64,000 nt of DNA from Bacteroidota bacterium (GCA_014584605.1 JACTMO010000087.1:45551-109550), one strand, 5' to 3'; shown: positions 18,462 to 28,189, counted from the first letter of the stretch. Notes: generated by a model not told the origin, from the letters alone. Made by a program: numbers and translations.

Positions 18462-18644
18462 TTACTTGATCTCTTTGTGAACGGTCATCTTGCGGAGGAT
18501 CGGGTTGTACTTTTTCAACTCGATGCGCTCCGAGGTGTTCTTCCGGTTCTTGGTGGTGATGTACCGGGAGGTGCCCGGCTGGCCCGAGGTCTTGTGCTCG
18601 GTGCATTCCAGGATCACCTGTACGCGGTTCCCTTTCTTGGCCAT
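18462..18644 (-). CDS. rpmG: 50S ribosomal protein L33
   Basis: 60 residues. It starts [18 protein letters not shown] and contains [20 protein letters not shown], the L33 signature. It has no paired zinc-binding CxxC motifs, so it is the zinc-free form. It is second in the rpmB operon, 29 bases after rpmB. Confidence 0.97.
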   Translation of the reverse strand: MAKKGNRVQVILECTEHKTSGQPGTSRYITTKNRKNTSERIELKKYNPILRKMTVHKEIK

Positions 18645-18673
18645 GGCTGGATGGTTCGTTGGTTATCGGCCGG

Positions 18674-18913
18674 TCAGGCGCAATAGTACCCCTTGGTACG
18701 GGCCCGTTTCAAGGCCTCGGTGATGCCGAGCTTGTCGATGGTGCGCATGCCGGCGGCGCTCACGCGGATCGTCACCCACTTGTTCTCCTCGGGGACGAAG
18801 TAGCGCTTGTCCTGCAAGTTCGGCGCGAAGGTGCGCTTGGTCTTGACGTTGGAGTGGCTCACCTTGTGACCGGTGATCACATGTTTGCCGGTGATCTGGC
18901 AGACCTTGGACAT
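18674..18913 (-). CDS. rpmB: 50S ribosomal protein L28
   Basis: 79 residues. It starts MSKVCQITGKHVITGHKVSH and contains KRTFAPNLQDKRYFVPEE, a clear L28. The frame is open 23 codons further upstream, but the promoter at 18937-18966 lies inside that extension and homology begins at MSKV. It is the first gene of the operon rpmB-rpmG-DUF4295-ftsY. Confidence 0.97.
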   Translation of the reverse strand: MSKVCQITGKHVITGHKVSHSNVKTKRTFAPNLQDKRYFVPEENKWVTIRVSAAGMRTIDKLGITEALKRARTKGYYCA

Positions 18914-18936
18914 GGCGTTGACGGAATTCGGGGGCG

Positions 18937-18966
18937 CAAATATATGGATCTTCCCGGTTCGGCCAA
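18937..18966 (-). promoter_or_regulatory. Promoter of the rpmB-ftsY operon
   Basis: On the minus strand TTG (18964-18966) is followed after 19 nt by TATATTTG (18937-18944). This matches the Bacteroidota -33 TTG / -7 TAnnTTTG consensus and its spacing. The -7 element ends 23 nt before the rpmB ATG. Confidence 0.8.
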
Positions 18967-19092
18967 CCTCCCTGACGGTCACCTCTTTTCGATGCGGAGA
19001 GACCCGGCAGGCAGCCCCTGTGGCCGGGCTCCGGCACCATCAGGAAAGCGGGTAATGACCCGTGGGGGCTTTCGCTGCATGCAGCCCCCCGA

Positions 19093-19100
19093 TATCTTCG
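19093..19100 (+). promoter_or_regulatory. -7 element of the methyltransferase gene
   Basis: TATCTTCG, 34 nt before the ATG at 19135. Confidence 0.45.
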
Positions 19101-19134
19101 CAGCGCCCGCCGTAACCCCGGTCCGTGGCCCTGC

Positions 19135-19872
19135 ATGCGCAACCCTGAGAAATGGCGCCCCTCCCGGATCCGGCGCGATCCGCGGACGGGCCGCTTCGTC
19201 ACCAACCGGCCGGGGGTCTTCGGCGGCTCCCTCTACATCGCCGAACTTCAGCACGCCCATTACCTGCCGCTGATCGAACAGCACATCACAGGTCGCGTGC
19301 TGGACGTGGGCTGCGGACCGGCCCCGTACTACGAACTGTACAAGCCCAAGGTCACCGAGGTGGTCTGCGTGGACTGGGCCGGAAGCCCGCACGCTAAGGA
19401 CGTGCTGGACCACTTCATCGACCTGAACGCACAGCAGCGCCTTCCCTTTCCCGACGGACACTTCGATTCCATCCTGGCGTCGGACATGCTGGTGCACATC
19501 ACGCGACCTCACGTGTTCCTGGCGGAACTTCAGCGCATCCTCAAGCCCGGCGGACATCTTGTGATCACCGCACCGTTCGCGTATTGGATGGGGGAATACC
19601 CGCACGAGTACATGCACTTCTCGGAGTTCGCGCTGAAGCATCTGGCGAAGGACGCGGGCCTGGAGACGCGGTACATCATGGCCTACGGGGGCCACGCCGA
19701 CGTGCTGATGGACAGCCTCAACAAGTTCTTCCCCACCGGCCTCATGAACCGGGTCTACTGGACCTTCGCCCGCCTGGTGCTCGCCACGGGATGGCCACGG
19801 CGCAACCGCGAACGGACCAAGGGCCCCTACGCTCTGGGCTACAGCATGGTGGCGCGCAAGCCTGGCGGGTGA
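19135..19872 (+). CDS. Class I SAM-dependent methyltransferase
   Basis: 245 residues. SAM-binding motif I is RVLDVGCGPAPYYELY (about 54-69), with the acidic VVCVDWAG strand, DSILASDMLVHI (motif II) and LKPGGHLVITAPF (motif III). This is the Methyltransf_11 type. The substrate cannot be read from the sequence. The unit is monocistronic, and the 254 bases between it and the end of cinA hold no recognisable feature. Confidence 0.85.
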   Translation: MRNPEKWRPSRIRRDPRTGRFVTNRPGVFGGSLYIAELQHAHYLPLIEQHITGRVLDVGCGPAPYYELYKPKVTEVVCVDWAGSPHAKDVLDHFIDLNAQQRLPFPDGHFDSILASDMLVHITRPHVFLAELQRILKPGGHLVITAPFAYWMGEYPHEYMHFSEFALKHLAKDAGLETRYIMAYGGHADVLMDSLNKFFPTGLMNRVYWTFARLVLATGWPRRNRERTKGPYALGYSMVARKPGG

Positions 19873-20126
19873 CGGCCTTGGTCCCGTCGTCGTTCGGAGC
19901 CCCGTGAGCAGGCGATCGGCGCCAATGGCCGGGCCTGGCACGACCGTGCGGCGTGCGACCTGTGGAACGTTCCGAAGCGTGACGGACCGCCACGGACCAC
20001 CGAGGCCCGGGGAACAGCCGGCATGTCCGGGCATGGGTGTGATGCAGATCGGAACTCGATCCGGCGGGTGCGCCTCGGATGGACGATCCAAGAAGGGGCA
20101 GCGCCCAGGCGAGGACCGTGGTCCGT

Positions 20127-21413
20127 TCAGCCCCTGGCCTCCAGCAGGCGCTTCCGCAGCAGGTTGAGGGCTGCGACCGCGCTGCGTTGGATCACCAGAT
20201 CGCGGTCCCCTGGGAAGATGGACCTGGTCGAGCGCACCCCATTCGGCCCTGCCACGGCCATCCACACGGTGCCCACCGGGGTCTCCGGCGTGCCGCCATC
20301 GGGCCCGGCGACACCGCTGAGCGCTACGCTCCAGTCGGTGTGCAGGGTCTTACCCGCCCCTGCGGCCATGCGTTCCACCACAGGCCGGCTCACAGCGCCC
20401 TCGCGCTCCAGAACGTCCGCCGGAACGCCCAGCAGCTCCACCTTCACGGCGTTGGCGTAGCAGACCACGCCGCCCCGGTAGTATGCCGAACTGCCGGGCA
20501 CGCTGGTGATCAGGTGGCTCAGGCGTCCTCCCGTGCAGCTCTCGGCCAGGCCCAAGGTCTGCCCGGCCTTGCGGAGCATGTCGCCGACCACCTCCTCCAG
20601 CCGGTCCGTGCCCTCCCCGAAGATCAGGTCCGGGATCAGTGCCTGGAGCTCGCGGGCCTTCAGGTCCACCCGTTGGCGCACTTCAGCCGCATCGCGAGCG
20701 GCATAGGCGCTCAACCGCAGCTTGACCATGCCCGGGCTGGGCAGATAGGCCAGGCGGATGCCATCCGCCGAAAGGCCATCCTCCCATGGGGCGATGCGTT
20801 CCGCAAGACGGCTTTCGGCCATGCCGCTGGTGACCAGGGTGCGATGCACGATCGTGGGCGGCCTGAAGGTCGCGCACAGCCTGGGCAGCACCTCGGCCTC
20901 CATCATGGCCATCATCTCATAGGGCACACCGGGCATGCTGACATACACACGCGGGGCGCTCATGCCTTCCCACTGCCGCTCGAACCACATGCCGCTGGCG
21001 GTCCCCTTCAGGTTGGGGATCACGGTGCAGCCCTCGGGGAGCGCGGCCTGGGAGCGGTCCAGGTCGGACAATGTGCGACCCAGGCGTTGGAACATCGCTT
21101 CGATCCGGGCCTCCACCTCCGGATGCCGGACAAGACGACCGCCGAAGAACCGGCAGAGGGCGTGGGTGGTGATGTCGTCCTTGGTGGGGCCAAGGCCGCC
21201 GGTGATCAACACCACGTCCGTCGTCGCCTCCGCGAGGACCCGCAGCATGATGTCCAGCTCATCGCCCACCGCACGAACCTCCACGGGCCGGATGCCGTGC
21301 AACGAAAGTCGCTCCCCGATCCATGATGCATTGGTGTTGATGGTCTGACCGATCAACAACTCGTCCCCGATGCAGATGATCGTGGCTGTGACCTCCCGCA
21401 CTTCCCGTGGCAT
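20127..21413 (-). CDS. cinA: CinA-family protein (MoCF domain plus nicotinamide-nucleotide amidohydrolase domain)
   Basis: 428 residues. The N-terminal molybdopterin-binding-like domain has ICIGDELLIGQTINTN and ITGGLGPTKDD. The C-terminal CinA/PncC domain has the AESCTGGRLSHLI signature with a conserved Ser/Cys pair, and GVAGPDGG. The second domain deamidates nicotinamide mononucleotide; the first is linked to ADP-ribose pyrophosphatase activity in several CinA proteins. Homology fixes the start at 21413. It lies 25 bases downstream of a T9SS cargo gene, so it may be co-transcribed with it. Confidence 0.93.
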   Translation of the reverse strand: MPREVREVTATIICIGDELLIGQTINTNASWIGERLSLHGIRPVEVRAVGDELDIMLRVLAEATTDVVLITGGLGPTKDDITTHALCRFFGGRLVRHPEVEARIEAMFQRLGRTLSDLDRSQAALPEGCTVIPNLKGTASGMWFERQWEGMSAPRVYVSMPGVPYEMMAMMEAEVLPRLCATFRPPTIVHRTLVTSGMAESRLAERIAPWEDGLSADGIRLAYLPSPGMVKLRLSAYAARDAAEVRQRVDLKARELQALIPDLIFGEGTDRLEEVVGDMLRKAGQTLGLAESCTGGRLSHLITSVPGSSAYYRGGVVCYANAVKVELLGVPADVLEREGAVSRPVVERMAAGAGKTLHTDWSVALSGVAGPDGGTPETPVGTVWMAVAGPNGVRSTRSIFPGDRDLVIQRSAVAALNLLRKRLLEARG

Positions 21414-21438
21414 GGGACGAAGGTCGCCAATGGATGGC

Positions 21439-22725
21439 TCAGGGCACCAACACCCGGGCCACACGCACCGATCCATTCTCGCCGATGGCCCGTACCAGGT
21501 GAACGCCGCTCCCCCCGGCCCAGGACGGCATCACACACCGCCGGTCCGCCGTGCGTACCATGGCGCACAACCGCCCCTGGGCGTCGATCACCGACAACAG
21601 CCCCAAGGACCCTTCGGCCTCCACCACCATTCGTCCGTGTTCGAAGTGGACGTTCAGGCCACCGTGGAGCACGGCTTCCTGCAGGACCTGCGCACCGTTG
21701 ATGCACTCCCCGAAGAAGATGAAGGGCAGCATGTTGACGGTCCCCCCTTGAACAAAGGGCTCTGCAAGCGTGGTGGTGCCGAGCGCCCCTGCGCTCACCC
21801 CGTATTGCAGCTGTCCGCCCAAGGGCGTCGGATGCGTCATGGACAAGGTGTATCGACCCGGTGGAACGCAGACCGTGGCACTATCGGCCTGGAGGGCTCC
21901 CAGCTGCAGGGTGCCTGCGGCCACGCTGTTCCCTCCTGCGTCCAACAGGTCCCAGGCGATGGACGCATTGACCATGGCACCCCCGAAATTGCCCAGGTGG
22001 ACCAACAGGGGAACACAGGTGTCCGGAGGGCACAGGTCCACGTTCAGGGTCCGTTCGCAGGCCAGCGTATCGAAGAAGTGCGTCCAGAGATGCAGGTTGG
22101 CCTGGAACGGACCGGGCGGCACCTGGGCAGCGGGATGCACCGCCAGCACGTGGACCTGGGGCGCAGCGCCGATGCCGAAATAGCTGGGCACTTCGACGGC
22201 CAGCGTGTCGCCCTGCCCATCGAGCAGTACGAATGAAGGGTAGTTGAAGAGACCGCCGCCGACGTTGGTGACCACCAGCTCGACACGGCCCGTATCGAAC
22301 GGCGACCACTGCACGGAAAGCAGGTCCAGGCTGTCGCAGGCCGATGGTGCAGGCCCACCAGAGACGGTGAAGCTGTGTTCCGGTTGTGGGGCAAGGTCCG
22401 TCACAAAGGTCCCGTTGATCGCAATGGTGTAGGTACCGGCGGACAGGTGACCCACAGGCACAAGCTCGGTGTGCGGCACGATCACGGCCAGACCTCCCGG
22501 ATCCGCAGCCACGATGTTGATCGTGACGATGTTCGCGACAGCGCTGGCCGTCGCGCTCACCACATAGGCTCCGGAGCTGCTGAGCCCGCCGGTGAGCGCA
22601 ATGGAAATGTTGTCCTGCGGGGTCGGTGCGGTCGGGATCACCGCGATCTGATCAATGTAGAAGTAGGTCTGCGCCTGTCCAGCGAGGGAGGTGGCCATTA
22701 CAAGAACGGACAGGGGGTTCCGCAT
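21439..22725 (-). CDS. T9SS cargo protein with type A sorting domain
   Basis: 428 residues. A signal peptide (about 1-19, ending AGQAQ) is followed by Ig-like beta domains and a ~75-residue C-terminal sorting domain. That domain contains GLLSVIDAQGRLCAMVRTAD and ends VRVARVLVP. The body holds CARDB-like repeats (VELVVTNVGGGLFNYPSF), so it is probably a surface adhesion or stalk protein. An alternative start nine bases upstream (22734) would add MIS. The type IX system would export it and attach it to the outer membrane. Confidence 0.75.
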   Translation of the reverse strand: MRNPLSVLVMATSLAGQAQTYFYIDQIAVIPTAPTPQDNISIALTGGLSSSGAYVVSATASAVANIVTINIVAADPGGLAVIVPHTELVPVGHLSAGTYTIAINGTFVTDLAPQPEHSFTVSGGPAPSACDSLDLLSVQWSPFDTGRVELVVTNVGGGLFNYPSFVLLDGQGDTLAVEVPSYFGIGAAPQVHVLAVHPAAQVPPGPFQANLHLWTHFFDTLACERTLNVDLCPPDTCVPLLVHLGNFGGAMVNASIAWDLLDAGGNSVAAGTLQLGALQADSATVCVPPGRYTLSMTHPTPLGGQLQYGVSAGALGTTTLAEPFVQGGTVNMLPFIFFGECINGAQVLQEAVLHGGLNVHFEHGRMVVEAEGSLGLLSVIDAQGRLCAMVRTADRRCVMPSWAGGSGVHLVRAIGENGSVRVARVLVP

Positions 22726-22889
22726 GGAGATCATGTATTCCGATGACGTGCACGAGCGGTAAAACGCTGCCCGGCGGGCTTCTCCTTCATGGCGACGGTG
22801 CCTTGTACAAGGTGGCATGGTGCGGCGTGACCGCGCGATCCCGATCATACCGGCGCTTCACGCGCCGGGCATGCGCGCAGCCAGGAACG

Positions 22890-22921
22890 CGAAGGCCCCC
22901 GGTACGTTCCGGAGGCCTTCG
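22890..22921 (-). terminator. Hairpin terminator after the 22944 gene
   Basis: CGAAGGCC and GGCCTTCG arms plus an inner CCGG pairing, 22 bases past the stop. No U-run. Confidence 0.6.
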
Positions 22922-22943
22922 TGCATGACGGACTATCGCAGGA

Positions 22944-24332
22944 TCAACGGACCATCAGTCTTTCGATGGCCTGCCGTTCGCCCTGGTCGATCCTTACCAG
23001 GTAGGTGCCGGGCGCCAGCCCGGACACGGACACCTCGGCCACCGTTCCGTTCGTGGCCAGGTTATGCCGCTCCAGCAAAACCAGCCTGCCGTCGCTCGCC
23101 ATCACGCGGACATCCACGGCTTGGTCCGGAGCCCAACCCTCCCCTTCAAGCGCGATCCGCACCGGTGACCCTTCCGTGGGGTTCGGCCAGAGCGCCACTT
23201 GCGGGGCGGTGCCCAACTTGCCCTGCCCGTTGTTCTGGGGCGTGGTCCCGATGGCCACCCAGCAGGACGGTCCCCAGTTGCACCAGCTCTGGCCCGTGTC
23301 GTAGCTGATCCGCACCCGCACGTCATACGTATTGCCTGCCACCAGCGGCTGGGTGAACCAATTGAGGATCACGCCTGAGGTGGGCAGGGAGATGCGGCGC
23401 AGGTAGCCGCTGCCTGTATGGCTGAACTCGAACTGGTAACGGTCCGCGCTGGCGCGCTTGTACGCATAGAGGCGGTCGCTGCCGCCGAAGATGCGGGTGA
23501 CCCCGCAGGAGAACTTCGGATCGTTCGGCCGGTCCACAAGGCGGGTGGTGTTGCAGGGGGGCTTTTGCGGGTTCAAGTACACCCGGCAGGCGGGACCGAA
23601 CTCGCGGTAGGCGCCGGCGACCTTGGCCCGGATGCGCACGTTCAGCCACTGGTTCACCGGGACCGGCAAGGTCTGGAGCCATGCGTAGTTGAGGTAGGAG
23701 GCCCGCTCGGGGTCGTTCGAGTCCCACCCGTTGTAAGAGCCGTTGTGCATGTACACCCTGCGGGAATAGCTTCCGTTCGGGTCGAAGAGCCAGAACTGAT
23801 AGCCATAGTTCACGTTCTGAGCGGCCAGCGGAGCACCGGGCTGGAAGGCGGCCACAACAGCGGGCTCCGGATGGGCGATCAGCAGGTTCCCGTAGATCAG
23901 GTCACCCCGGTCGCAGAGGGCTTCGATCAAGCGGTCGGGGCCGATCGGCAGGCAGAACGGGGCGCTGTTGGCCACCGTGCTCAGCGATCCGAAATCCCCG
24001 TTGTTCCGGTTATCGATGATCCGCTCCCCGTTCACGTCGTACAGGATGTAGTACCCATTGGGGTTCATGCCGTCGCCGAAGCTGTCGAACACCCGGAGGT
24101 TGTAACAGCCCGCGTCCACGCAGCAGCTGAGGTTGAGCAGGGTGTTGGGCGTGTAGCCCCCTCCCGAACACAGCGGGGTGGACTGCCCGGCGGCAGTGAT
24201 CTCCCAGCTGGTCTGCGAGGCGTCCACATCAGTGCGCAACGTGAGCGTGAGCTCTTCGCTGCACTGTGCCCTCACGAGTGGGATGGTCCATACGATCAGA
24301 AGAGTGGTGAGCAAGGTGTTCCGGTATCCCAT
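22944..24332 (-). CDS. T9SS cargo protein with Cys-rich N-terminal domain
   Basis: 462 residues, with a signal peptide (about 1-22, ending VRAQ) and a type A sorting domain at the C-terminus (ALWPNPTEGSPVRIALEGEG to AIERLMVR). Residues ~23-370 are strikingly similar to the second half of the 987-residue protein at 38983-41946. Shared landmarks include a CCVDAGCYNLRVFDSFGDGMN-like Cys motif, GYQFWLFDPNGSYSRRV, LNVRIRAKVAG, EFGPACR and KFSCGVTRIFGGSDRLYAY. Function is unknown. It probably sits on the cell surface. Confidence 0.75.
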   Translation of the reverse strand: MGYRNTLLTTLLIVWTIPLVRAQCSEELTLTLRTDVDASQTSWEITAAGQSTPLCSGGGYTPNTLLNLSCCVDAGCYNLRVFDSFGDGMNPNGYYILYDVNGERIIDNRNNGDFGSLSTVANSAPFCLPIGPDRLIEALCDRGDLIYGNLLIAHPEPAVVAAFQPGAPLAAQNVNYGYQFWLFDPNGSYSRRVYMHNGSYNGWDSNDPERASYLNYAWLQTLPVPVNQWLNVRIRAKVAGAYREFGPACRVYLNPQKPPCNTTRLVDRPNDPKFSCGVTRIFGGSDRLYAYKRASADRYQFEFSHTGSGYLRRISLPTSGVILNWFTQPLVAGNTYDVRVRISYDTGQSWCNWGPSCWVAIGTTPQNNGQGKLGTAPQVALWPNPTEGSPVRIALEGEGWAPDQAVDVRVMASDGRLVLLERHNLATNGTVAEVSVSGLAPGTYLVRIDQGERQAIERLMVR

Positions 24333-24542
24333 GGCGGTATTTCTTGCCTCACAATTTACCGCTTAACGAGGGTGCGGTCCAGCCCGCTACGGCCGGTTAT
24401 CAACAGCACCATGATGATCGCAAGCACGCCCTGCCGCATTCCCCCGCTCCGCGCGCACCCGGGGTTGGCACCCCATTCACCACGCTCGTGAGACCGGGCA
24501 TGGCCCTTGCGCAGCTCGTACGCACGTACTTGCACCCGGTCC

Positions 24543-24564
24543 GGCCGCGCGCCGGCGCGCGGCC
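24543..24564 (-). terminator. Perfect 22-bp palindrome after the M16 operon
   Basis: GGCCGCGCGCC followed directly by its own reverse complement, 5 bases past the 24569 stop. It can form a strong hairpin but has no U-run. Confidence 0.5.
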
Positions 24565-24568
24565 GTGG

Positions 24569-26713
24569 TCAGTCCACCTTGAAATGCTTGGCGTCCGAGG
24601 CTCCGTTCACCAGCACCTCGGTGACCGTGAGGTTCATGTCCATCGGCCCTTTCTGAAGGATGATGTGGGGGAAGAGCACGCCCTTGACCTCGCGGTAGTC
24701 CTTCAGGTCCGCCGTGACCTTCATGTTGCCTTCCGGCGTGGCCTTCATCTCCTCGCGGCGCAGCTTCAGGCCGGAGGCCACGCTGTAATACTCCGAGAAG
24801 GTGGCCCCCATGTCCGTCAGCACCATGAGCTTGTACGCCTGCTCCCCTTCCACCTCCACGGTCCCGGGCAGCATCATGCGGCCCAGCTTCGGATAGTGGA
24901 GTTCCGGGAAGGGTGGCGCGTTCATCTCCATCTCCTCGAGCTCCATCTCGATGATCTCCTCGCTGCCGCCCGGGCCGGAGCGCACGGCGCGTGTGCCGTC
25001 GCAGCGCACCCGTTGCAGCAACATGGTGCCGCTCACCATTTCCATGGCATACCGGTCGGGTTCGGCGTTCCATTCGGTGATGCTGACGGGCATGCCCATG
25101 GCCGTGGTGGCCATGCTGCGTTTGAGGCTGCGGACCGCCTCCACGGCCGCCCGGCCCCCGATCGCCTTGAAGTACGCCTCCAGCACCGTTTCCGGGGTGA
25201 TGCCTGCGGGCACCGGTCCCAGTTCCTGACGGAAGGGGTCGCCGTTCTCATCCAGCTGCATCAGTCCACGCTCGAAGCTGAGGGGCACCAGCTTGTTGCC
25301 CACGCGCTCCATATCGCCCACCACCAGGACCGTAGCGTTGTCGGGATGGAGGAAGCGTTCGGCCGCGGCCTTCACGCTTTCGGCTCTCACCGTGTCCAGT
25401 CGTTTGAGGTAACTGGTGTAATGGTCCTTGGGCAGGTCGTACAGGTAGGTGTTCAGGGCGAAACGGGCCACGGTGCGCGGGTCCTCCAGGGAGCGTGCGA
25501 AACTGCCGGCCATGTAGCTCTTGGCCAGGGCCAGTTCATCGGCCTTCACCCCGTTGAGGCGCATGTGCTCCAGCTCGAAGATCATCTCGGCGGCCGCGCT
25601 GTCGGTGACCTCGGTACGCACGCTGGCCCCGGCGCTGAAATGCCCGCAGTACTTGTCCGGGTCAAGGCTGCTGTACGCACCGTAGGTGTAGCCCTTGTCC
25701 TCGCGCAGGTTCTGCATCAGGCGGGCGTTGAACACGCCGCCGCCCAGGATGGTGTTCATCACCTGCCCGGCCAGCGCCATGGGGTCGTTGGGTTGCAGTT
25801 CCACCGGGAACAGCACACGCACCACGGACTGTGGAGCTCCGGGGCGGTCCACCATGGCCACGCGCCGCACCTTGGGCGGCTTCGGCGTTTTGGCCGGCCG
25901 GGTCACCGGTCCCAGGCCGTCCACCACTTCCCGTCCCTCGGCATCCACCGAGCTGACGACCGGTGCGGGGCGCCAGGCGCCGAACCGCTTCTCCGCCGCG
26001 GCCCTGGCCTCCTGTTCGGTGAGGTCGCCCACAAGTACGAGGTACCCCATTTCGGGCCGGAAGTACCGCTTGTAGTAGGCCTCCAGATGCTTCCGCTCCA
26101 CCGTGGCCACGGTCTTCTCGGTGGGCACTTCACCATAGGGATAACCTTTGCTGTAGGTGAGCACGCGCCCCACCACATCGGCAATGGCGTCCGGATCGTC
26201 CTTGCGGCTCTGCAATCCGCTGAGCATCCGCTTGCGGGCCTTCTGGAACTCCTCCTCAGGGAAGGTGGGCGTGGTCACCACGGCCTGCACCAAGGTGAGC
26301 AAGGCGTCGTGGTTCTTCTTCAGGCAGGAAGCGTAAACCCCGTCACTGGTGGTGCTCAGGCTGCCGCCGAGCTGGTCCACCCGCCGGTCCAGGGCCTCCT
26401 TGTCCAGCTCGGCGGTGCCTGCGGCGAGCATCTCGCCCAGCAGGTCCAGGTAACCCACCTTGTCCCTTTGCATCACCGGTTCGATGTCGAACCGGACCTG
26501 CATGTTCACCATCGGCTGGCGGTGGTCCTCGACCAGGATCACCCGCATGCCGTTGTCCAGCAGGAAGGTGCTGTGCTTGCCCACGTTCACGGCGGGAGGC
26601 GGTGCGGGCCGGGGCGGCTCGCTGCGGTCAACCTGGGCGTTCATGTTCATGGCAGGGATCAGGGCGGCCAGGGTCAGGCCGGCAACGGCGAGTTGGTGCA
26701 TGAAGGGGCGCAT
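24569..26713 (-). CDS. M16-family peptidase-like subunit, apparently inactive, with C-terminal extension
   Basis: 714 residues: signal peptide (about 1-27), two M16 halves, then a ~200-residue extension. The first half lacks the HxxEH zinc motif; the region reads VGYLDLLGEMLAAGT instead. The second half keeps GGGVFNARLMQNLREDKGYTYGAYS, typical of M16 non-catalytic domains. The extension (after about residue 500) begins EAYFKAIGGRAAVEAVRSLK and resembles outer-membrane lipoprotein-carrier-like repeats seen after M16 in Bacteroidota. It follows the catalytic partner by 2 bases (ATG at 26713) or overlaps it by 4 if the GTG at 26719 is used. It is likely the regulatory half of a periplasmic heterodimer. 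Confidence 0.8.
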   Translation of the reverse strand: MRPFMHQLAVAGLTLAALIPAMNMNAQVDRSEPPRPAPPPAVNVGKHSTFLLDNGMRVILVEDHRQPMVNMQVRFDIEPVMQRDKVGYLDLLGEMLAAGTAELDKEALDRRVDQLGGSLSTTSDGVYASCLKKNHDALLTLVQAVVTTPTFPEEEFQKARKRMLSGLQSRKDDPDAIADVVGRVLTYSKGYPYGEVPTEKTVATVERKHLEAYYKRYFRPEMGYLVLVGDLTEQEARAAAEKRFGAWRPAPVVSSVDAEGREVVDGLGPVTRPAKTPKPPKVRRVAMVDRPGAPQSVVRVLFPVELQPNDPMALAGQVMNTILGGGVFNARLMQNLREDKGYTYGAYSSLDPDKYCGHFSAGASVRTEVTDSAAAEMIFELEHMRLNGVKADELALAKSYMAGSFARSLEDPRTVARFALNTYLYDLPKDHYTSYLKRLDTVRAESVKAAAERFLHPDNATVLVVGDMERVGNKLVPLSFERGLMQLDENGDPFRQELGPVPAGITPETVLEAYFKAIGGRAAVEAVRSLKRSMATTAMGMPVSITEWNAEPDRYAMEMVSGTMLLQRVRCDGTRAVRSGPGGSEEIIEMELEEMEMNAPPFPELHYPKLGRMMLPGTVEVEGEQAYKLMVLTDMGATFSEYYSVASGLKLRREEMKATPEGNMKVTADLKDYREVKGVLFPHIILQKGPMDMNLTVTEVLVNGASDAKHFKVD

Positions 26714-26715
26714 CG

Positions 26716-28035
26716 TCACGGCTTCTGGTTCTTGGGCAGGTAGTGCAGCACGACGCGTGCCTGGGGTGTGAAATATTCCTTGGCCACACGCTGCAGGTCC
26801 TCGGCGGTCACGGCCATGTAACGGTCCCGCTCCTTGGAGGCCATGTTCGCATCACCGAGGAAGGTGTAGGCGGTGGCCAGGTTGGAGGCCACGCCCGCCA
26901 CCCGGCTGTTGTCCCGGACGAACTCGGTCTCCAACTGGGCCTTGAGCTTGGCGAGCTCCTCCTTGCCCACCGGCGTATCACGCACCTTGGCGAACTCGGC
27001 GTCCATGGCCTTCTCCAGATCGTCGGCCGCGACGCCCATGTTGGCGATGGCGAAGGCGATCGACAGCCCCGGATGCTCGAAGGGGAAGCTGAAAGCCCCG
27101 ACATAGAGGGCCTTCTGGGCCCGGTCCTTGAGCTCGACATTGAGGCGGGAACTGTTGCCGTTGCTCAACAGCCGGTTCAGCATGTCCACCGCATAGAAGT
27201 CGGCCGTGCCGTAGGCCGGAATGCGGTATGCCTGCACCACCGCCGGCAGCTGGACCTGGTCGTACACGATGTCACGCACCTCCGCAGTCAACGGGGGCTC
27301 CACCGCCGTGGGGCGCACAATGTCCTTGCCGCGCGGGATGGCGGCGAAGTACTTCTCGACCAGCTTCATCGTCTGGTCCGCATCCACGTCGCCCGCGATC
27401 ACGAGCACGGCGTTGTTGGGGACGTAATAGGTCTTGTAGAACTCGACGTAGTCCTGCTCGCTCGCCGCGTTCAGGTCTTCCATGTAACCGATGGTGGGCC
27501 ACTGGTAGGGATGCACCGAATAGGCGCGCTTCAACACCTCGATGAGAAGGCTCCCGTAGGGTTGGTTCTCGTAGCGCTGGCGCCGTTCCTCCTTCACCAC
27601 CTCGCGCTGGGTTTCGATCCCCTTGGCGTCCACCTTGGCATGCAGCATGCGCTCGCTCTCCAGCCACAGGCCGAGCTCCAGCTGGTTGCTGGGCAGCACT
27701 TCGTAGTAGTAGGTACGGTCGCCCGTGGTGTTGGCGTTCAGCACCCCGCCGGCCTTCTCCACATACTTGCTGAACTCGCCGCGACCGATGTTCGCCGAGC
27801 CCTCGAAAAGCAGGTGCTCGAAGAAATGGGCGAAACCGCGCCGGTCCGCCCGCTCGTCCTTGCTGCCCACGTGGTACATGACGCTCACGGCCACGATCGG
27901 CGTGGCGTGTTCCTCATGGACGATGACGTGAAGGCCGTTGTCGAGGTCGAATTCCTTGAACGCGATGGCGCTGTTCTGTGCTGCGAGCGGTATGGCAAGC
28001 ATGTTGGCCAGGAGGAGGATGGATGTTTTCCGCAT
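26716..28035 (-). CDS. M16 zinc peptidase, catalytic subunit
   Basis: 439 residues with a signal peptide (about 1-19). The inverted zinc motif is HFFEH (70-74), with the distal Glu in EVVKEERRQR (about 149-150). The C-terminal half carries the substrate-binding region SNGNSSRLNVELKDRAQKAL. It should degrade peptides in the periplasm. It is first in a two-gene operon with the non-catalytic partner. A TACTTTTG element (28089-28096) drives it, leaving a ~50-nt leader. Confidence 0.92.
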   Translation of the reverse strand: MRKTSILLLANMLAIPLAAQNSAIAFKEFDLDNGLHVIVHEEHATPIVAVSVMYHVGSKDERADRRGFAHFFEHLLFEGSANIGRGEFSKYVEKAGGVLNANTTGDRTYYYEVLPSNQLELGLWLESERMLHAKVDAKGIETQREVVKEERRQRYENQPYGSLLIEVLKRAYSVHPYQWPTIGYMEDLNAASEQDYVEFYKTYYVPNNAVLVIAGDVDADQTMKLVEKYFAAIPRGKDIVRPTAVEPPLTAEVRDIVYDQVQLPAVVQAYRIPAYGTADFYAVDMLNRLLSNGNSSRLNVELKDRAQKALYVGAFSFPFEHPGLSIAFAIANMGVAADDLEKAMDAEFAKVRDTPVGKEELAKLKAQLETEFVRDNSRVAGVASNLATAYTFLGDANMASKERDRYMAVTAEDLQRVAKEYFTPQARVVLHYLPKNQKP

Positions 28036-28088
28036 GCCGATGGGCTTGGGTGTGCTTCCCACCGGTGCATGGTCCGCTGGGGGGCGGG

Positions 28089-28096
28089 CAAAAGTA
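28089..28096 (-). promoter_or_regulatory. -7 element of the M16 operon
   Basis: The minus strand reads TACTTTTG, an exact TAnnTTTG match, 53 nt before the start codon. Confidence 0.6.
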
Positions 28097-28189
28097 GCTG
28101 CCAGGTGGACCATTGGTGCACCGCGACCATGCCCTGATGCCTTGCCGACGGATGGACGCACCCCAGGCTGGTGCACCCACGCTGTTCAC

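Noticed and set aside
26713..26719. GTG at 26719 as the start of the M16-like partner
   Set aside because: It would overlap the previous stop by 4 bases and is possible, but the ATG at 26713 is two bases beyond the stop and is the better start.
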